Below are positions 15,573 through 23,835 of a DNA stretch of 64,000 bases, piece after piece (the stretch's first letter is position 1; each line of letters begins with the position of its first letter). A program made the translations under genes and the position numbers. Source of the DNA: Priestia megaterium. Lineage in GTDB: Bacteria > Bacillota > Bacilli > Bacillales > Bacillaceae_H. The stretch covers positions 959,501-1,023,500 of the forward strand of contig NZ_CP023317.1 of assembly GCF_009497655.1 (NCBI RefSeq). Direction: 5' to 3'. Under the pieces are notes generated by a model. That model did not search any database, had not been told where the DNA came from, and saw only the letters and a program-made list of their open reading frames with translations.

Positions 15573-15800
15573 ATGGAAACTCTATATGAGCTTGTAAATA
15601 AAGTGAAAGCCGGAGATGAAGAAGCGTCAAGGCGTTTATTAAAAAAGCTGGAACCAAAACTAAATAAAGCTGTCCAAAGCTTTTCACTGCATGAGAGAGA
15701 AGACGTAAAGCAAGATTTAAAGATTAAAATTCTTTCCGCTGTTAAGACGTTTGATTTTTCCAAAACGCCAGGGCTTTGGGAATTTTTACGCCATAAATAA
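15573..15800 (+). CDS. RsoA-like sigma core-binding partner
   Basis: 75 residues, 4 nt after yvrJ. Sequence such as ELVNKVKAGDEEASRRLLKKLEPKLNK and REDVKQDLKIKILSAVKTF resembles the helices at the start of sigma-70 region 2, as in RsoA of B. subtilis (about 79 residues), which binds the beta' clamp for SigO. It has no region 4, so it could act only with a partner. The preceding Shine-Dalgarno is weak (GAAG), consistent with coupling to yvrJ. A terminator follows at once. Confidence 0.65.
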   Translation: METLYELVNKVKAGDEEASRRLLKKLEPKLNKAVQSFSLHEREDVKQDLKIKILSAVKTFDFSKTPGLWEFLRHK

Positions 15801-15836
15801 AAAAGAGCGCTCGTTGTATCGACGCTCTTTTTTTTA
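15801..15836 (+). terminator. Intrinsic terminator of the sigO-like operon
   Basis: AAAGAGCG (15802-15809) pairs with CGCTCTTT (15823-15830), followed by a T-run. Confidence 0.85.
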
Positions 15837-16177
15837 TTTTTGCTGCATTTCGACTACGTACCTTTCAGTGAAAAATACAAAAAATAGAAAATGGATAAAT
15901 ATTTTAAAAAAGGTAAAAGGTGATGTGTACACATAGAGTTTAGTAGTATACTAACAAGTAGAATTTCTTGTAGAAAAGGAAGATAAACACTCTTTATATA
16001 GTGAGGATGGTCGGCAACAAATAGAGTATAGAACAGTTTTATTTAATGAAGAAAAAAAATGATAGTACTGTTCGATAAATCAAACAGTACTAGTTATAAA
16101 AAAGCAGCTGTAAACAATATGTAAGCTAAGAAGCCTATTGTTTTTGTTTTAGCTTTTGGAAAGAGGTGAAGAATAGA
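15837..16177. other. Intergenic region with a perfect inverted repeat
   Basis: No gene seen. AGTACTGTT (16064-16072) and AACAGTACT (16083-16091) form a perfect 9-bp dyad with a 10-nt spacer and no T-run, 87 nt before the diguanylate cyclase start. An operator or an mRNA stem are both possible. Confidence 0.5.
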
Positions 16178-17710
16178 GTGAGTCAACTTCTCTTTAATAT
16201 CACGTTAATTATTTCTTTCTTGTTTGCTGCGAGTATAGTTCGAGAGCAAATCATTTATAGAGTAGAAGGAATAAAACGGTATAAAATGTATCGCTTAATT
16301 TATTACGGATGTTCTTATGGACTATTAGGCAGCATTTTAATGATATATACAATTAAAATAGATTCTACTATTATTCTTGACCTTCGCTTTTTAGCGGTGA
16401 CAATTGTTTGTCTTTATGCAGGAATGATACCGGCTATCATTGCAGCTTGTATTATAGGAGTAATGCGTTTGCTTTTATTTGGAATTACGGAAAGCGGAAT
16501 AATAGGCGCTGCTACAATTATCGTAATGGCTTTACTGTCTGGGTGGACGGTTCGCTTACCTTATCGTCCATTTATTCGTTTTCAATTAATGAATTCTATT
16601 AGCTTGCTTTGCGTATTTTTCTCATTGTCCTTTCTTTTTAAAGATATGAAGCACGCCGCTGCGACTATCGTCTATTTACTCCCTGCTTCCTTTATAGGGG
16701 GGTGTTTAGTGTATCTAGCAGGTAGATATATATATGTATCTCGCGTAACGACAAGTCAGCATAAAAAACTGTCTAAAATGTTTTCGGTTATGGTTCAAAA
16801 TGCAAAGACAGGTACCATGATTGAAACGCCGGAGCGCGAAGTAGCCGTTATTAATCAAACTTTTTGTGACATGTTTGATATACCCGGGCCTCCTAATCAA
16901 TATGTTGGACTGGAAAGTAATCAGCTGTTTTTATCTCACGCTCCTATGTTGAAAGATCCTGCTAGGTTTTTAAAAACGGTAGAAAGCACCGTTTATTCAA
17001 AAGAGTCAATAGTAGATGAAGAAATTACGTTTATTAACGGTAAAATTTATGCGCGTGACTACATTCCAATCTATGAAGGTCACGTGTATATTGGCCACTA
17101 TTGGGAATATCGAGATATTACGGAGAAAAAGAAGGCTGAGTGTGATCTTCTCAAAGCTAATAAAAAGCTTGAAATGCTGTCCATGAAAGATGGCTTAACG
17201 GGTCTGAACAACCGCCGATCTCTTGATAAACAGCTGGAAATCGAGTGGGAATACGCACGGAAAGAAAAAGAGCCGCTTTCTTTTCTTTTATTTGATATTG
17301 ATTATTTTAAAGCGTATAACGATACCTATGGCCATATTCAAGGAGACGAATGCTTAAAAGAAGTAGCGAATATCGCTAAAAGCGTTGTCTTTGACGAATC
17401 GGTTTTTGTCGCAAGATACGGAGGAGAAGAGTTTGGTATATTGCTTCCTCGAGCTAATCAATATGAAGCGATAAAAATGGCAGAAGCTATTAGACAGCAA
17501 GTGGAGGGCCGTGGAATTGTCCATCAAGCTTCTGAAGTGTTTAAGTGCGTCACTATCAGCGTTGGAATAATGACAGTCGTTCCATCCGAAAACATACAGC
17601 CCATTTCAATTGTTCATCAAGCAGATCTGGCTTTATATGAAGCAAAGCGTACGGGTCGAAATCGAATTTCAGTATATTCTCACCACAAAGAAGCTGACTC
17701 AAACGTTTGA
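16178..17710 (+). CDS. Membrane diguanylate cyclase (5TM-PAS-GGDEF)
   Basis: About 510 residues. The N-terminal 190 residues hold five to six membrane spans of the 5TM-5TMR_LYT type (LDLRFLAVTIVCLYAGMIPA), as in LytS-like sensors. A PAS-like segment follows (about 200-315), and then a GGDEF domain with RYGGEEFG (415-419 for GGEEF). GGEEF is an active cyclase signature making c-di-GMP. The RxxD inhibitory site expected 5 residues earlier is absent (V and D at its ends), so product inhibition through it is unlikely. I prefer GTG at 16178 because AAGAGGTG lies 8 nt upstream; an in-frame GTG at 16166 is inside that site. The terminator overlaps the stop codon. Confidence 0.88.
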   Translation: MSQLLFNITLIISFLFAASIVREQIIYRVEGIKRYKMYRLIYYGCSYGLLGSILMIYTIKIDSTIILDLRFLAVTIVCLYAGMIPAIIAACIIGVMRLLLFGITESGIIGAATIIVMALLSGWTVRLPYRPFIRFQLMNSISLLCVFFSLSFLFKDMKHAAATIVYLLPASFIGGCLVYLAGRYIYVSRVTTSQHKKLSKMFSVMVQNAKTGTMIETPEREVAVINQTFCDMFDIPGPPNQYVGLESNQLFLSHAPMLKDPARFLKTVESTVYSKESIVDEEITFINGKIYARDYIPIYEGHVYIGHYWEYRDITEKKKAECDLLKANKKLEMLSMKDGLTGLNNRRSLDKQLEIEWEYARKEKEPLSFLLFDIDYFKAYNDTYGHIQGDECLKEVANIAKSVVFDESVFVARYGGEEFGILLPRANQYEAIKMAEAIRQQVEGRGIVHQASEVFKCVTISVGIMTVVPSENIQPISIVHQADLALYEAKRTGRNRISVYSHHKEADSNV

Positions 17711-17720
17711 GTCAGCTTTT
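17691..17720 (+). terminator. Terminator overlapping the cyclase stop codon
   Basis: AAGCTGACTCAAACG and TTTGAGTCAGCTTTT form a 13-bp stem; the TGA at 17708-17710 lies within the 3' arm. Confidence 0.8.
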
Positions 17721-17738
17721 AAAAGAGATATAAGCCTC

Positions 17739-17912
17739 TTATTTAGGAGGGGCTTTTTCTTTTTCGTCTTCTTCCATAATTCCTTTTGTAGCGTTTTTAA
17801 ACTCTTTTAACGTTTTTCCAGCAGCTTTTCCTAATTCCGGCAGTTTCTTTGGACCAAAAAGCAATAGAGCGACAAATACAATTAAGGCAATTTCTCCAAA
17901 CCCAAGGTTCAT
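17739..17912 (-). CDS. tatA: Twin-arginine translocase subunit TatA/E
   Basis: 57 residues: one short N-terminal membrane span (GEIALIVFVALLLF), the hinge FGPKKLPELG, an amphipathic helix (KAAGKTLKEFKNATKGI) and an acidic/basic tail. This is the complete TatA pattern; TatA oligomers form the pore for folded Tat substrates. Two ATGs are possible; AGGAG lies 9 nt before 17912 but only 3 nt before 17918, so 17912 is chosen. No tatC adjoins it, so it must work with a TatC encoded elsewhere. Confidence 0.93.
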   Translation of the reverse strand: MNLGFGEIALIVFVALLLFGPKKLPELGKAAGKTLKEFKNATKGIMEEDEKEKAPPK

Positions 17913-17985
17913 TGTCATCGTCTCCTATTTTTTGAAAGTGTTTACAAGTTTAGTATAGCACGAAAAGAGGGGAAGTAGTACACCC

Positions 17986-18300
17986 TTATCCAGTGATTTT
18001 AAGGCCGATTACACCTGCTACAATACAAAAAATAAATAGAATTTGACGCATATCTTTTGCTTCGCGAAAGAAAAGCATGCCAAGAAGTACACTTCCGGCA
18101 GCGCCTACTCCCGTCCATATACCGTAAGCTGTTCCAAGAGGTATTTCTTTTAACGCTAAGGAGAGAAGATAAAAACTTCCTGCACCGAAAAGGATAAATC
18201 CAATTGAAGGAAGCAATCGCTTAAATCCATCCGAAAGTTTTAAGAAAATCACAAATCCCACTTCGCAGAAACCAGCAGCTATTAATGCAATCCAGGCCAT
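17986..18300 (-). CDS. SMR-family efflux protein, YvdR-like
   Basis: Small multidrug resistance transporter, 104 residues, four membrane helices. The membrane-embedded glutamate is E13 in AAGFCEVGFVIFLK, and the GTAYGIWTGVGAAGSVLLG motif is present. It is preceded by a second SMR gene 1 nt away, so the two likely form a heterodimeric antiparallel pump (as EbrAB, YkkCD and YvdSR do). Substrate unknown: quaternary cations or guanidinium-like compounds are both known for the family. No guanidine riboswitch lies upstream; control is by the TetR gene. Confidence 0.9.
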   Translation of the reverse strand: MAWIALIAAGFCEVGFVIFLKLSDGFKRLLPSIGFILFGAGSFYLLSLALKEIPLGTAYGIWTGVGAAGSVLLGMLFFREAKDMRQILFIFCIVAGVIGLKITG

Positions 18301-18301
18301 G

Positions 18302-18643
18302 TTACGATTCCTCTCTTTCTGTTTCTTCAGTAGAAATTAACTTTAAACCGATAATTCCAAAAATCATTAATCCTAAAAATAAAATCTTTCCAATATTTAC
18401 GCCTTCGTCTAAAACGGTCATACCGAGTATCGCTGTACCAGCAGCTCCTATACCAGTGAACACTGCATAAGCTGTTCCCACAGCAATTTTTTTTAAGGCA
18501 TTTGAAAAGAAATAAAAGCTGATGACAATTGTGACGATCGTAATGATTGTTGGAGTTAATTCAGTAAATCCGTGTGAATATTTTAAGCCGATTGCCCATA
18601 CAATCTCGAGCAAACCAGCGATAATAAGGTGAATCCAAGCCAT
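18302..18643 (-). CDS. SMR-family efflux protein, YvdS-like
   Basis: 113 residues, four membrane helices, conserved E13 in IAGLLEIVWAIGLK, GTAYAVFTGIGAAGTAILG and a charged cytosolic tail (STEETEREES). The W-A-x-x-L-K motif after the glutamate is typical of the longer partner in SMR pairs. AAGGAGG precedes the ATG. The gene order TetR-SMR-SMR matches B. subtilis yvdT-yvdS-yvdR. Confidence 0.9.
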   Translation of the reverse strand: MAWIHLIIAGLLEIVWAIGLKYSHGFTELTPTIITIVTIVISFYFFSNALKKIAVGTAYAVFTGIGAAGTAILGMTVLDEGVNIGKILFLGLMIFGIIGLKLISTEETEREES

Positions 18644-18685
18644 TTTAATTCCTCCTTACATAATAATAAGCCCTTTTTACAGGGC

Positions 18686-19276
18686 CTATTTAGCGCGTAT
18701 GCCTTCCCAAAATATTGTCCAAGCATCGTGGATTTTTTGATCATAATACTCTGGTTCATAGTAAAAGCGCTGAATGAACAGTCCGTCGGTTAAACAATAA
18801 AAGCTATTGATATACAAATCAATCGGACGTTCAATTATTTCGCCTTCAGCCATTCCCTGTGTAAAAATAGCATGCAGAATTTGATCAGACAATCGTTCGC
18901 TTCTTAAGAAAATAGCTTTTACTTCCGACTGCAAATGCTCAGGTGGAAACAAAATAAGACGACGGTACATCTGGCCAAAAGAATCTTTTTCAATCATCGT
19001 GCAGAAATCTACAACAAAGCAGTGAAGCTGTTCTTTAGCAGACTTTGTTTTATGCTGTTCGTATATAACAGATAACTTTGTTAAAAATAAATTCATTAAA
19101 TCATGCACGGTTAGTAAAAATAATTCGTCTTTGTTCTTAAAATGAGCGTACAGGGAAGGTTTTTTTATGCCTACTTTTGATGAGATATCAGCAAGCGATG
19201 TTTCTGTATAGCCTTTTTCTCCAAAGAGCTCCATTGCGGCAGCTCTAATTTTTTCTACAGTTGATAATTCACTCAA
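18686..19276 (-). CDS. TetR-family repressor of the SMR pair, YvdT-like
   Basis: 196 residues, start TTG at 19276 behind GGAGGAG. The N-terminal helix-turn-helix (EKIRAAAMELFGEKGYTETSLADISSKVGIKKPSLYAHFKNKDEL, split over about 8-52) is canonical; the C-terminal ligand domain is not diagnostic. It heads the operon with the two pump genes 42 nt downstream. The palindrome at 19298-19311, just upstream of its own Shine-Dalgarno, is the likely operator for autoregulation. Confidence 0.9.
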   Translation of the reverse strand: MSELSTVEKIRAAAMELFGEKGYTETSLADISSKVGIKKPSLYAHFKNKDELFLLTVHDLMNLFLTKLSVIYEQHKTKSAKEQLHCFVVDFCTMIEKDSFGQMYRRLILFPPEHLQSEVKAIFLRSERLSDQILHAIFTQGMAEGEIIERPIDLYINSFYCLTDGLFIQRFYYEPEYYDQKIHDAWTIFWEGIRAK

Positions 19277-19297
19277 AAAAGCTCCTCCTCAATCTAA

Positions 19298-19311
19298 CTA
19301 ACGGTCGTTAG
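19298..19311 (-). promoter_or_regulatory. Palindromic operator for the TetR regulator
   Basis: CTAACG, GT, CGTTAG: a perfect 6-2-6 dyad 22 nt upstream of the TetR start codon. It sits among ACTAACGG/GTTAGGT half sites, typical of TetR autoregulatory operators. Confidence 0.65.
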
Positions 19312-19330
19312 GTAAAAGATATCAAATATA

Positions 19331-19361
19331 AAAAAAAGAAGCAAGGGAATCGCTTCTTTTT
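19331..19361 (-). terminator. Intrinsic terminator
   Basis: AAGAAGC (19337-19343) and GCTTCTT (19352-19358) with A/T runs on both sides. On the minus strand it ends the gene to the left-hand side of the 7TM gene; its stem touches that gene's stop codon. Confidence 0.6.
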
Positions 19362-20013
19362 AATGTATTTTTACTAAATGACGCTGAGTTAAAAATAAAG
19401 AAAAGATAAAAATAAGCTCAAACGTATTTGTTACGGCTGTGCTTGGTATAGGAATTGACACGGCACTTCCTACAATCATCACGGCTACTCCAATCATCAT
19501 GCTGCTCCACCTGGTCTTGCGAAATAAAGAAATTCCAACAAAAAGCAAAATAATCGCCACAATAAGAACCATAAGAGGAGGACCGGATGATCCCACTAAT
19601 GTATAGCGAACAATGCCATATTCACGTACAACTTCCATACGCTGACTAATCGTCTCGATTATTTCATAGCTAATTAAGGCAAACGTAGTCAGCAAAAAAA
19701 CAATGCTGGCAACAGGTTTTTTAGCCCATGTGATCGTCGAATATTTCGCTACGCCATACGCAAAGAGCACCAAAGTAGGGGTAAATAAAGCGTGAAACCA
19801 AAAGCGAAGCATGCTGAGTGAACGTAAAGTATCGCCTTCACCGATAAATGAACCAATCCCAATCATTACATTATCGTAAATTAGTCCAGCTATTACTAAA
19901 GGAAGAAATAGCATGTAAAACGGCGAAGTGTTTTTTCGTACTACATATATGCTAAAGAAAAACAGGACAATGTAGCAAAAAGAAAATAGAAAATAAAGGA
20001 TTGTATCAACCAT
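19360..20013 (-). CDS. Seven-helix membrane protein of unknown function
   Basis: 217 residues from the ATG at 20013, which has AAAGGAGG 6 nt upstream; a longer in-frame reading to 20067 lacks a ribosome site. Seven hydrophobic segments can be marked, starting TILYFLFSFCYIVLFFF and ending TNTFELIFIFSLFLT. No catalytic or transport motif is recognised. A cytoplasmic loop carries VREYGIVRY. It is transcribed toward the TetR-SMR operon but separated from it by a terminator. I cannot assign a function. Confidence 0.75.
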   Translation of the reverse strand: MVDTILYFLFSFCYIVLFFFSIYVVRKNTSPFYMLFLPLVIAGLIYDNVMIGIGSFIGEGDTLRSLSMLRFWFHALFTPTLVLFAYGVAKYSTITWAKKPVASIVFLLTTFALISYEIIETISQRMEVVREYGIVRYTLVGSSGPPLMVLIVAIILLFVGISLFRKTRWSSMMIGVAVMIVGSAVSIPIPSTAVTNTFELIFIFSLFLTQRHLVKIH

Positions 20014-20067
20014 TGTTTTCCTCCTTTTGATGATACTTCTTCTTTTTATGATAACATCATATGCCAA

Positions 20068-20838
20068 AAAAGTGAGAAATCATGCATTTTTCTAGGCAAT
20101 CTTAACGGACAAAAGATGCCTTTATCGGTAGAAAGATTCAGAAAATATTGAAATAAAAATAGGAAAAGAGGCCATAGTCAAGAGATTTAGATTTACTGAA
20201 TTGATTATTAAATAAAGGGAATCTATAAAATAACAACAAAAGAACTAGGTACATATGGAGTCTAAATGCTTATAAAATTAGAAAAAAATATTTAATGTCC
20301 TTTCTATTTAAGTAAGTTAAATGTAAGCAGAAAATGATAAATAAATGTATTTTTCTTACTTTTATATCTATCTATCATCCTCACAAGTACGGTTGTTAGA
20401 CAAATTCAATTGGTATATCCATAAAAAGGAATTAATGGGATAAACTATTTTTTATTCCACCTTTATATTACAAAACGTTTTCTAAAGTTAAGAAATTTTT
20501 AATTACGTAATATTTCCGTGTGTTAATTGTAAGAGTGATGTATAAAATATTCCTGTTGTTATGGTAAAAAAAGGTATCAATGGGATTTTTATAGGTAATT
20601 AAACTTTAGACCTATTCTGTAAATTTTAAATAAAACGATGAGTTTTTAATTCTGTAAATAGACAATCGGAATTGTAAGAATATATAACATTTGAGCTATT
20701 GACCACTAATGAGCGCAGATGATAGTTTTAGAGCTGTTGAAATTGGTACTCGAGTCCATTTTTCAAAGCAGGTGTTTTAGCAGCATGCTAGCGCTGTTAA
20801 TTGATTAGCTCCCATACATATATAAAGGGAGTGAAACT
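20068..20838. other. Long AT-rich regulatory region upstream of the capsule operon
   Basis: About 770 nt without a credible gene. It is strongly AT-rich with several -10-like boxes (for example TATAAAATA near 20541) but no consensus -35/-10 pair I would defend. A large upstream region is expected for the pgs operon, which in B. subtilis is governed by DegU and others; no specific site was identified. Confidence 0.5.
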
Positions 20839-20925
20839 ATGAAATCGTATATCTATCATTATGAATCAAAAGCATTCATAACGTATCCAACAGGAGAAGT
20901 TTGGAAGGAGAAGAATGAAACATGA
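20839..20925 (+). CDS. 28-residue leader peptide of the pgs operon
   Basis: ATG at 20839 behind AAAGGGAGTG, ending with TGA at 20923-20925. The stop overlaps the pgsB start as ATGA. The peptide begins MKSYIYHYESKAF and ends WKEKNET; it is polar, with three Tyr in the first eight residues, and no membrane span. Good ribosome site, position and overlap support translation, which would couple it to pgsB. No known family recognised. Confidence 0.55.
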   Translation: MKSYIYHYESKAFITYPTGEVWKEKNET

Positions 20926-22103
20926 TCTTAATTATCCTCTGCTGCCTATTTTTAGTAGGGTATGGCGTTTGGGAGTATCGCAGACATTTACGCAAGCTGC
21001 ATTCAATTCCTGTACGAGTGAATGTTAATGGTATTCGCGGAAAATCCACCGTTACACGATTGATTACAGGTATTGTAAAAGAAGCAGGTTACAAAACAGT
21101 AGGGAAAACGACAGGAACACAAGCACGTATGATCTACTGGCATACAAGTGAAGAAGAACCAATTATTCGTCGTAAAGAAGGTCCGAACATTGGAGAACAG
21201 CGACGAGTGGTAAATGAAGTTGCCGATATTGGCGCGGAAGCTCTTATTTGTGAATGTATGGCGGTACAGCCTGATTATCAAATCACATTCCAAAATCAGC
21301 TGATTCAAGCCAAGGTAGGCGTTATTGTAAACGTACTAGAAGATCACATGGATGTAATGGGTCCAACTCTAGATGAAGTTGCTCAAGCGTTCACTGCTAC
21401 TATTCCTTATGATGGTCACCTTGTTACAATTGAAGGTCCATATTTGGAATATTATAAAAAAATAGCCGCAGAGCGCAACACAAAGGTTATTGTAGCTGAC
21501 AATGATAAAGTATCTGAAGCGTATTTACGTGAATTTGATTATATGGTTTTCCCTGATAATGCTTCCATCGGTTTAGCAGTAGCAGAAGCACTTGGCATCG
21601 ATGCTGAAACAGCGATGAGAGGAATGTTAAATGCCCAGCCTGACCCAGGAGCTATGAGAATTACAACGTTTGGCGATGAAAAAAATCCAGCATTTTTAGT
21701 GAATGGATTTGCTGCCAACGACGCTTCTTCCACGCTTCGTATTTGGGAACGTGTAGATTCAATGAACTATAGTGAAAAGCTTCCTATTGTCATTATGAAC
21801 TGCCGTCCGGACCGTGTAGATCGCACCGAGCAATTTGCTGAAGATGTAATGCCATACATTGAAGCGGATGTAATGATTGCAATTGGTCAGACGACCTCAC
21901 CAATCGCTGCTGCACACCAAAGAGGCGAATTACCAACAAAAGAATTCTGGGATATGGAAGGCGCTTCTACAGAAGAAATTTTAGAGCGCATGAAGCCTTA
22001 TTTAAAAGATCGTATCGTATACGGTGTCGGAAATATCCACGGTTCAGCCGAGCCGCTTGTTGAAGCTATTATTGAAATGAAAAAGATGAGAAAAGCAGTT
22101 TAA
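20922..22103 (+). CDS. pgsB: Poly-gamma-glutamate synthase PgsB/CapB
   Basis: 393-residue amide ligase that activates glutamate by phosphorylation and extends the gamma-linked polymer. A membrane-anchoring helix (about 1-16) is followed by a Mur-ligase-type ATPase with P-loop GIRGKST (37-43) and the motifs NVLEDHMDVMG near residue 142 and NCRPDR near 290. Ribosome site GGAAGGAG. The start overlaps the leader-peptide stop. It works in the membrane with PgsC and PgsA encoded next, 16 nt downstream. Confidence 0.97.
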   Translation: MILIILCCLFLVGYGVWEYRRHLRKLHSIPVRVNVNGIRGKSTVTRLITGIVKEAGYKTVGKTTGTQARMIYWHTSEEEPIIRRKEGPNIGEQRRVVNEVADIGAEALICECMAVQPDYQITFQNQLIQAKVGVIVNVLEDHMDVMGPTLDEVAQAFTATIPYDGHLVTIEGPYLEYYKKIAAERNTKVIVADNDKVSEAYLREFDYMVFPDNASIGLAVAEALGIDAETAMRGMLNAQPDPGAMRITTFGDEKNPAFLVNGFAANDASSTLRIWERVDSMNYSEKLPIVIMNCRPDRVDRTEQFAEDVMPYIEADVMIAIGQTTSPIAAAHQRGELPTKEFWDMEGASTEEILERMKPYLKDRIVYGVGNIHGSAEPLVEAIIEMKKMRKAV

Positions 22104-22119
22104 TCTAGGAGGCCATTTC

Positions 22120-22569
22120 ATGTTCGGATCAGATTTATATATTGCCCTTGTGTTAGGGGTTACACTAAGCTTAATTTTTACAGAAAAAACGGGCGTATTG
22201 CCAGCCGGTCTTATCGTACCGGGGTATTTAGCTCTTGTATTTGATCAGCCAATTACCATTTTAATGATTTTCTTAATTAGTATTTTAACTTATGTTATCG
22301 TCGTGTACGGAATCTCAAAAGTAGTTATTTTATATGGACGTCGCAAATTTACAGCGATGTTAATTACGGGTATTGTGATTAAAGTTGCATTTGATTATTT
22401 CTTCCCGATCTTGCCGTTTGAAGTGTTTGAATTACGCGGAATTGGTATCATTGTACCGGGCTTAATTGCAAATACAATGCAAAAGCAAGGTCTTCCTTTA
22501 ACAGTTGGAACAACGGTTTTATTAAGTGGTGTAACATTTGGAATTATGCAAGTTTATTATTTATTTTAA
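22120..22569 (+). CDS. pgsC: Poly-gamma-glutamate synthase membrane subunit PgsC/CapC
   Basis: 149 residues with four to five membrane helices. The family pattern TEKTGVLPAGLIVPGYLALVFDQP is in the N-terminal third, and GIIVPGLIANTMQKQG forms its C-terminal repeat. It forms the membrane part of the synthase complex with PgsB. Preceded by AGGAGG. Length matches PgsC of B. subtilis and CapC of B. anthracis. Confidence 0.96.
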   Translation: MFGSDLYIALVLGVTLSLIFTEKTGVLPAGLIVPGYLALVFDQPITILMIFLISILTYVIVVYGISKVVILYGRRKFTAMLITGIVIKVAFDYFFPILPFEVFELRGIGIIVPGLIANTMQKQGLPLTVGTTVLLSGVTFGIMQVYYLF

Positions 22570-22609
22570 TACACAAACAAACCGCAGCTGGTAAAGGAAG
22601 GTGAAAGCG

Positions 22610-23806
22610 TTGAAAGAGAAAAAATTAAACTTTCAAGAAAAAGTATTGATGTTTATAAAGAAAACAAAGCCTACAACGGGCAAGCAAGCTCTTATCTTAA
22701 CGCCAATTTTAATCGTAATTTTAGCTCTTTCAGGATGGATGGAGCGTTCGGACGCTCTTGAAAACCCTGAGACGGCTAATCCAGAGGCCAATAATGATTT
22801 AACCATGACTATGGTCGGAGACATTATGATGGGTCGCCATGTAAGAGAAGTAACTGAACGCTACGGAGAAGATTTTGTATTCCGCAACGTGGAGCCGTTC
22901 TTTAAAAATTCGGATTACGTAAGCGGGAACTACGAAACGCCGATTTTAACAAACGACGTAGATTCATATAAAGCAATGGAAAAAGGTATTCATTTATATA
23001 GTAAGCCTGCTGATCTAGCGACCGTTAAAAATGCAGGTTTCGACGTATTAAACTTAGCGAACAACCATTCAATGGACTACAGTGCAAAAGGGTTAGAAGA
23101 TACGATCTCGACTTTTGAAGCAAACAAATTAGATTTTGTTGGTGCTGGCCGTAACTCTGAAGAAGCAAAGCATATTTCATATAAAGATGCTGACGGCATC
23201 CGCATTGCAACCGTAGGGTTTACGGATGTACATTCAGACGGAATGTCCGCTGGAAAAAACAACCCAGGTATTTTAAAAGCAGATCCGGATCTTATTTTCA
23301 GCACGATCCAGCAAGCGAAAGCAAATGCTGATTTAGTTGTAGTAAATGCCCACTGGGGTGAAGAATACGATGCACAGCCAAGTCCTCGTCAAGAAGGACT
23401 AGCAAAAGCGATGGTAGACGCTGGTGCGGACATTATCATCGGTCACCATCCGCACGTTCTACAGTCATACGATGTATATAAAGGTTCGGTTATTTTCTAT
23501 AGCTTAGGAAACTTTATCTTTGACCAAGGATGGTCAAGTACAAAAAATACAGCGATGGTTCAGTATCATTTAAACAAGCAGGGCCAAGCTAAAATTGATG
23601 TTATTCCAATGGTTATTAAAGCAGGTACACCAACTCCAACGGATAACCCTTGGCGCATGAAGCGTATTTATAACGATTTAAACAAGTTTTCTTCAAACCC
23701 TGAACTGTTAGAAAAAGAACGAAACAAGTTTGAATTAAACTTAGATCATTCTCGCATTGTAAAACATGCAGAGGAGCGCAAAAAAAAAGAAGCACAAGCT
23801 AACTAA
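22610..23806 (+). CDS. pgsA: Poly-gamma-glutamate synthase/export subunit PgsA/CapA
   Basis: About 398 residues: short cytosolic N-terminus, one membrane anchor (ALILTPILIVILALSGW, about 25-45) and an extracytoplasmic CapA domain of the metallophosphatase fold (MVGDIMMGRHV, LANNHSMDY, GHHPHVLQ, GNFIFDQG). It is needed for polymer elongation and export. I favour TTG at 22610, because AAAGGAAGGTG is spaced for it and too close to the in-frame GTG at 22601. It lies between pgsC and the first capD-like gene. Confidence 0.95.
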   Translation: MKEKKLNFQEKVLMFIKKTKPTTGKQALILTPILIVILALSGWMERSDALENPETANPEANNDLTMTMVGDIMMGRHVREVTERYGEDFVFRNVEPFFKNSDYVSGNYETPILTNDVDSYKAMEKGIHLYSKPADLATVKNAGFDVLNLANNHSMDYSAKGLEDTISTFEANKLDFVGAGRNSEEAKHISYKDADGIRIATVGFTDVHSDGMSAGKNNPGILKADPDLIFSTIQQAKANADLVVVNAHWGEEYDAQPSPRQEGLAKAMVDAGADIIIGHHPHVLQSYDVYKGSVIFYSLGNFIFDQGWSSTKNTAMVQYHLNKQGQAKIDVIPMVIKAGTPTPTDNPWRMKRIYNDLNKFSSNPELLEKERNKFELNLDHSRIVKHAEERKKKEAQAN

Positions 23807-23835
23807 TAGCCCGTCATACACAGAGGAGGTAAAAG

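Noticed and set aside
17986-18643. Guanidine exporter pair under a guanidine riboswitch
   Set aside because: No ykkC-type leader lies upstream of the SMR genes; a TetR gene and palindrome explain their control.
20068-20838. Small RNA or hidden gene in the long gap before the capsule operon
   Set aside because: No frame with a ribosome site above 30 codons other than the leader peptide, no terminator and no conserved structure that I can recognise.
22601-22616. cre-like GTGAAAGCGTTGAAAG at the start of pgsA
   Set aside because: It overlaps the pgsA ribosome site and start and has a poor right half; a CcpA site here is not needed to explain the sequence.
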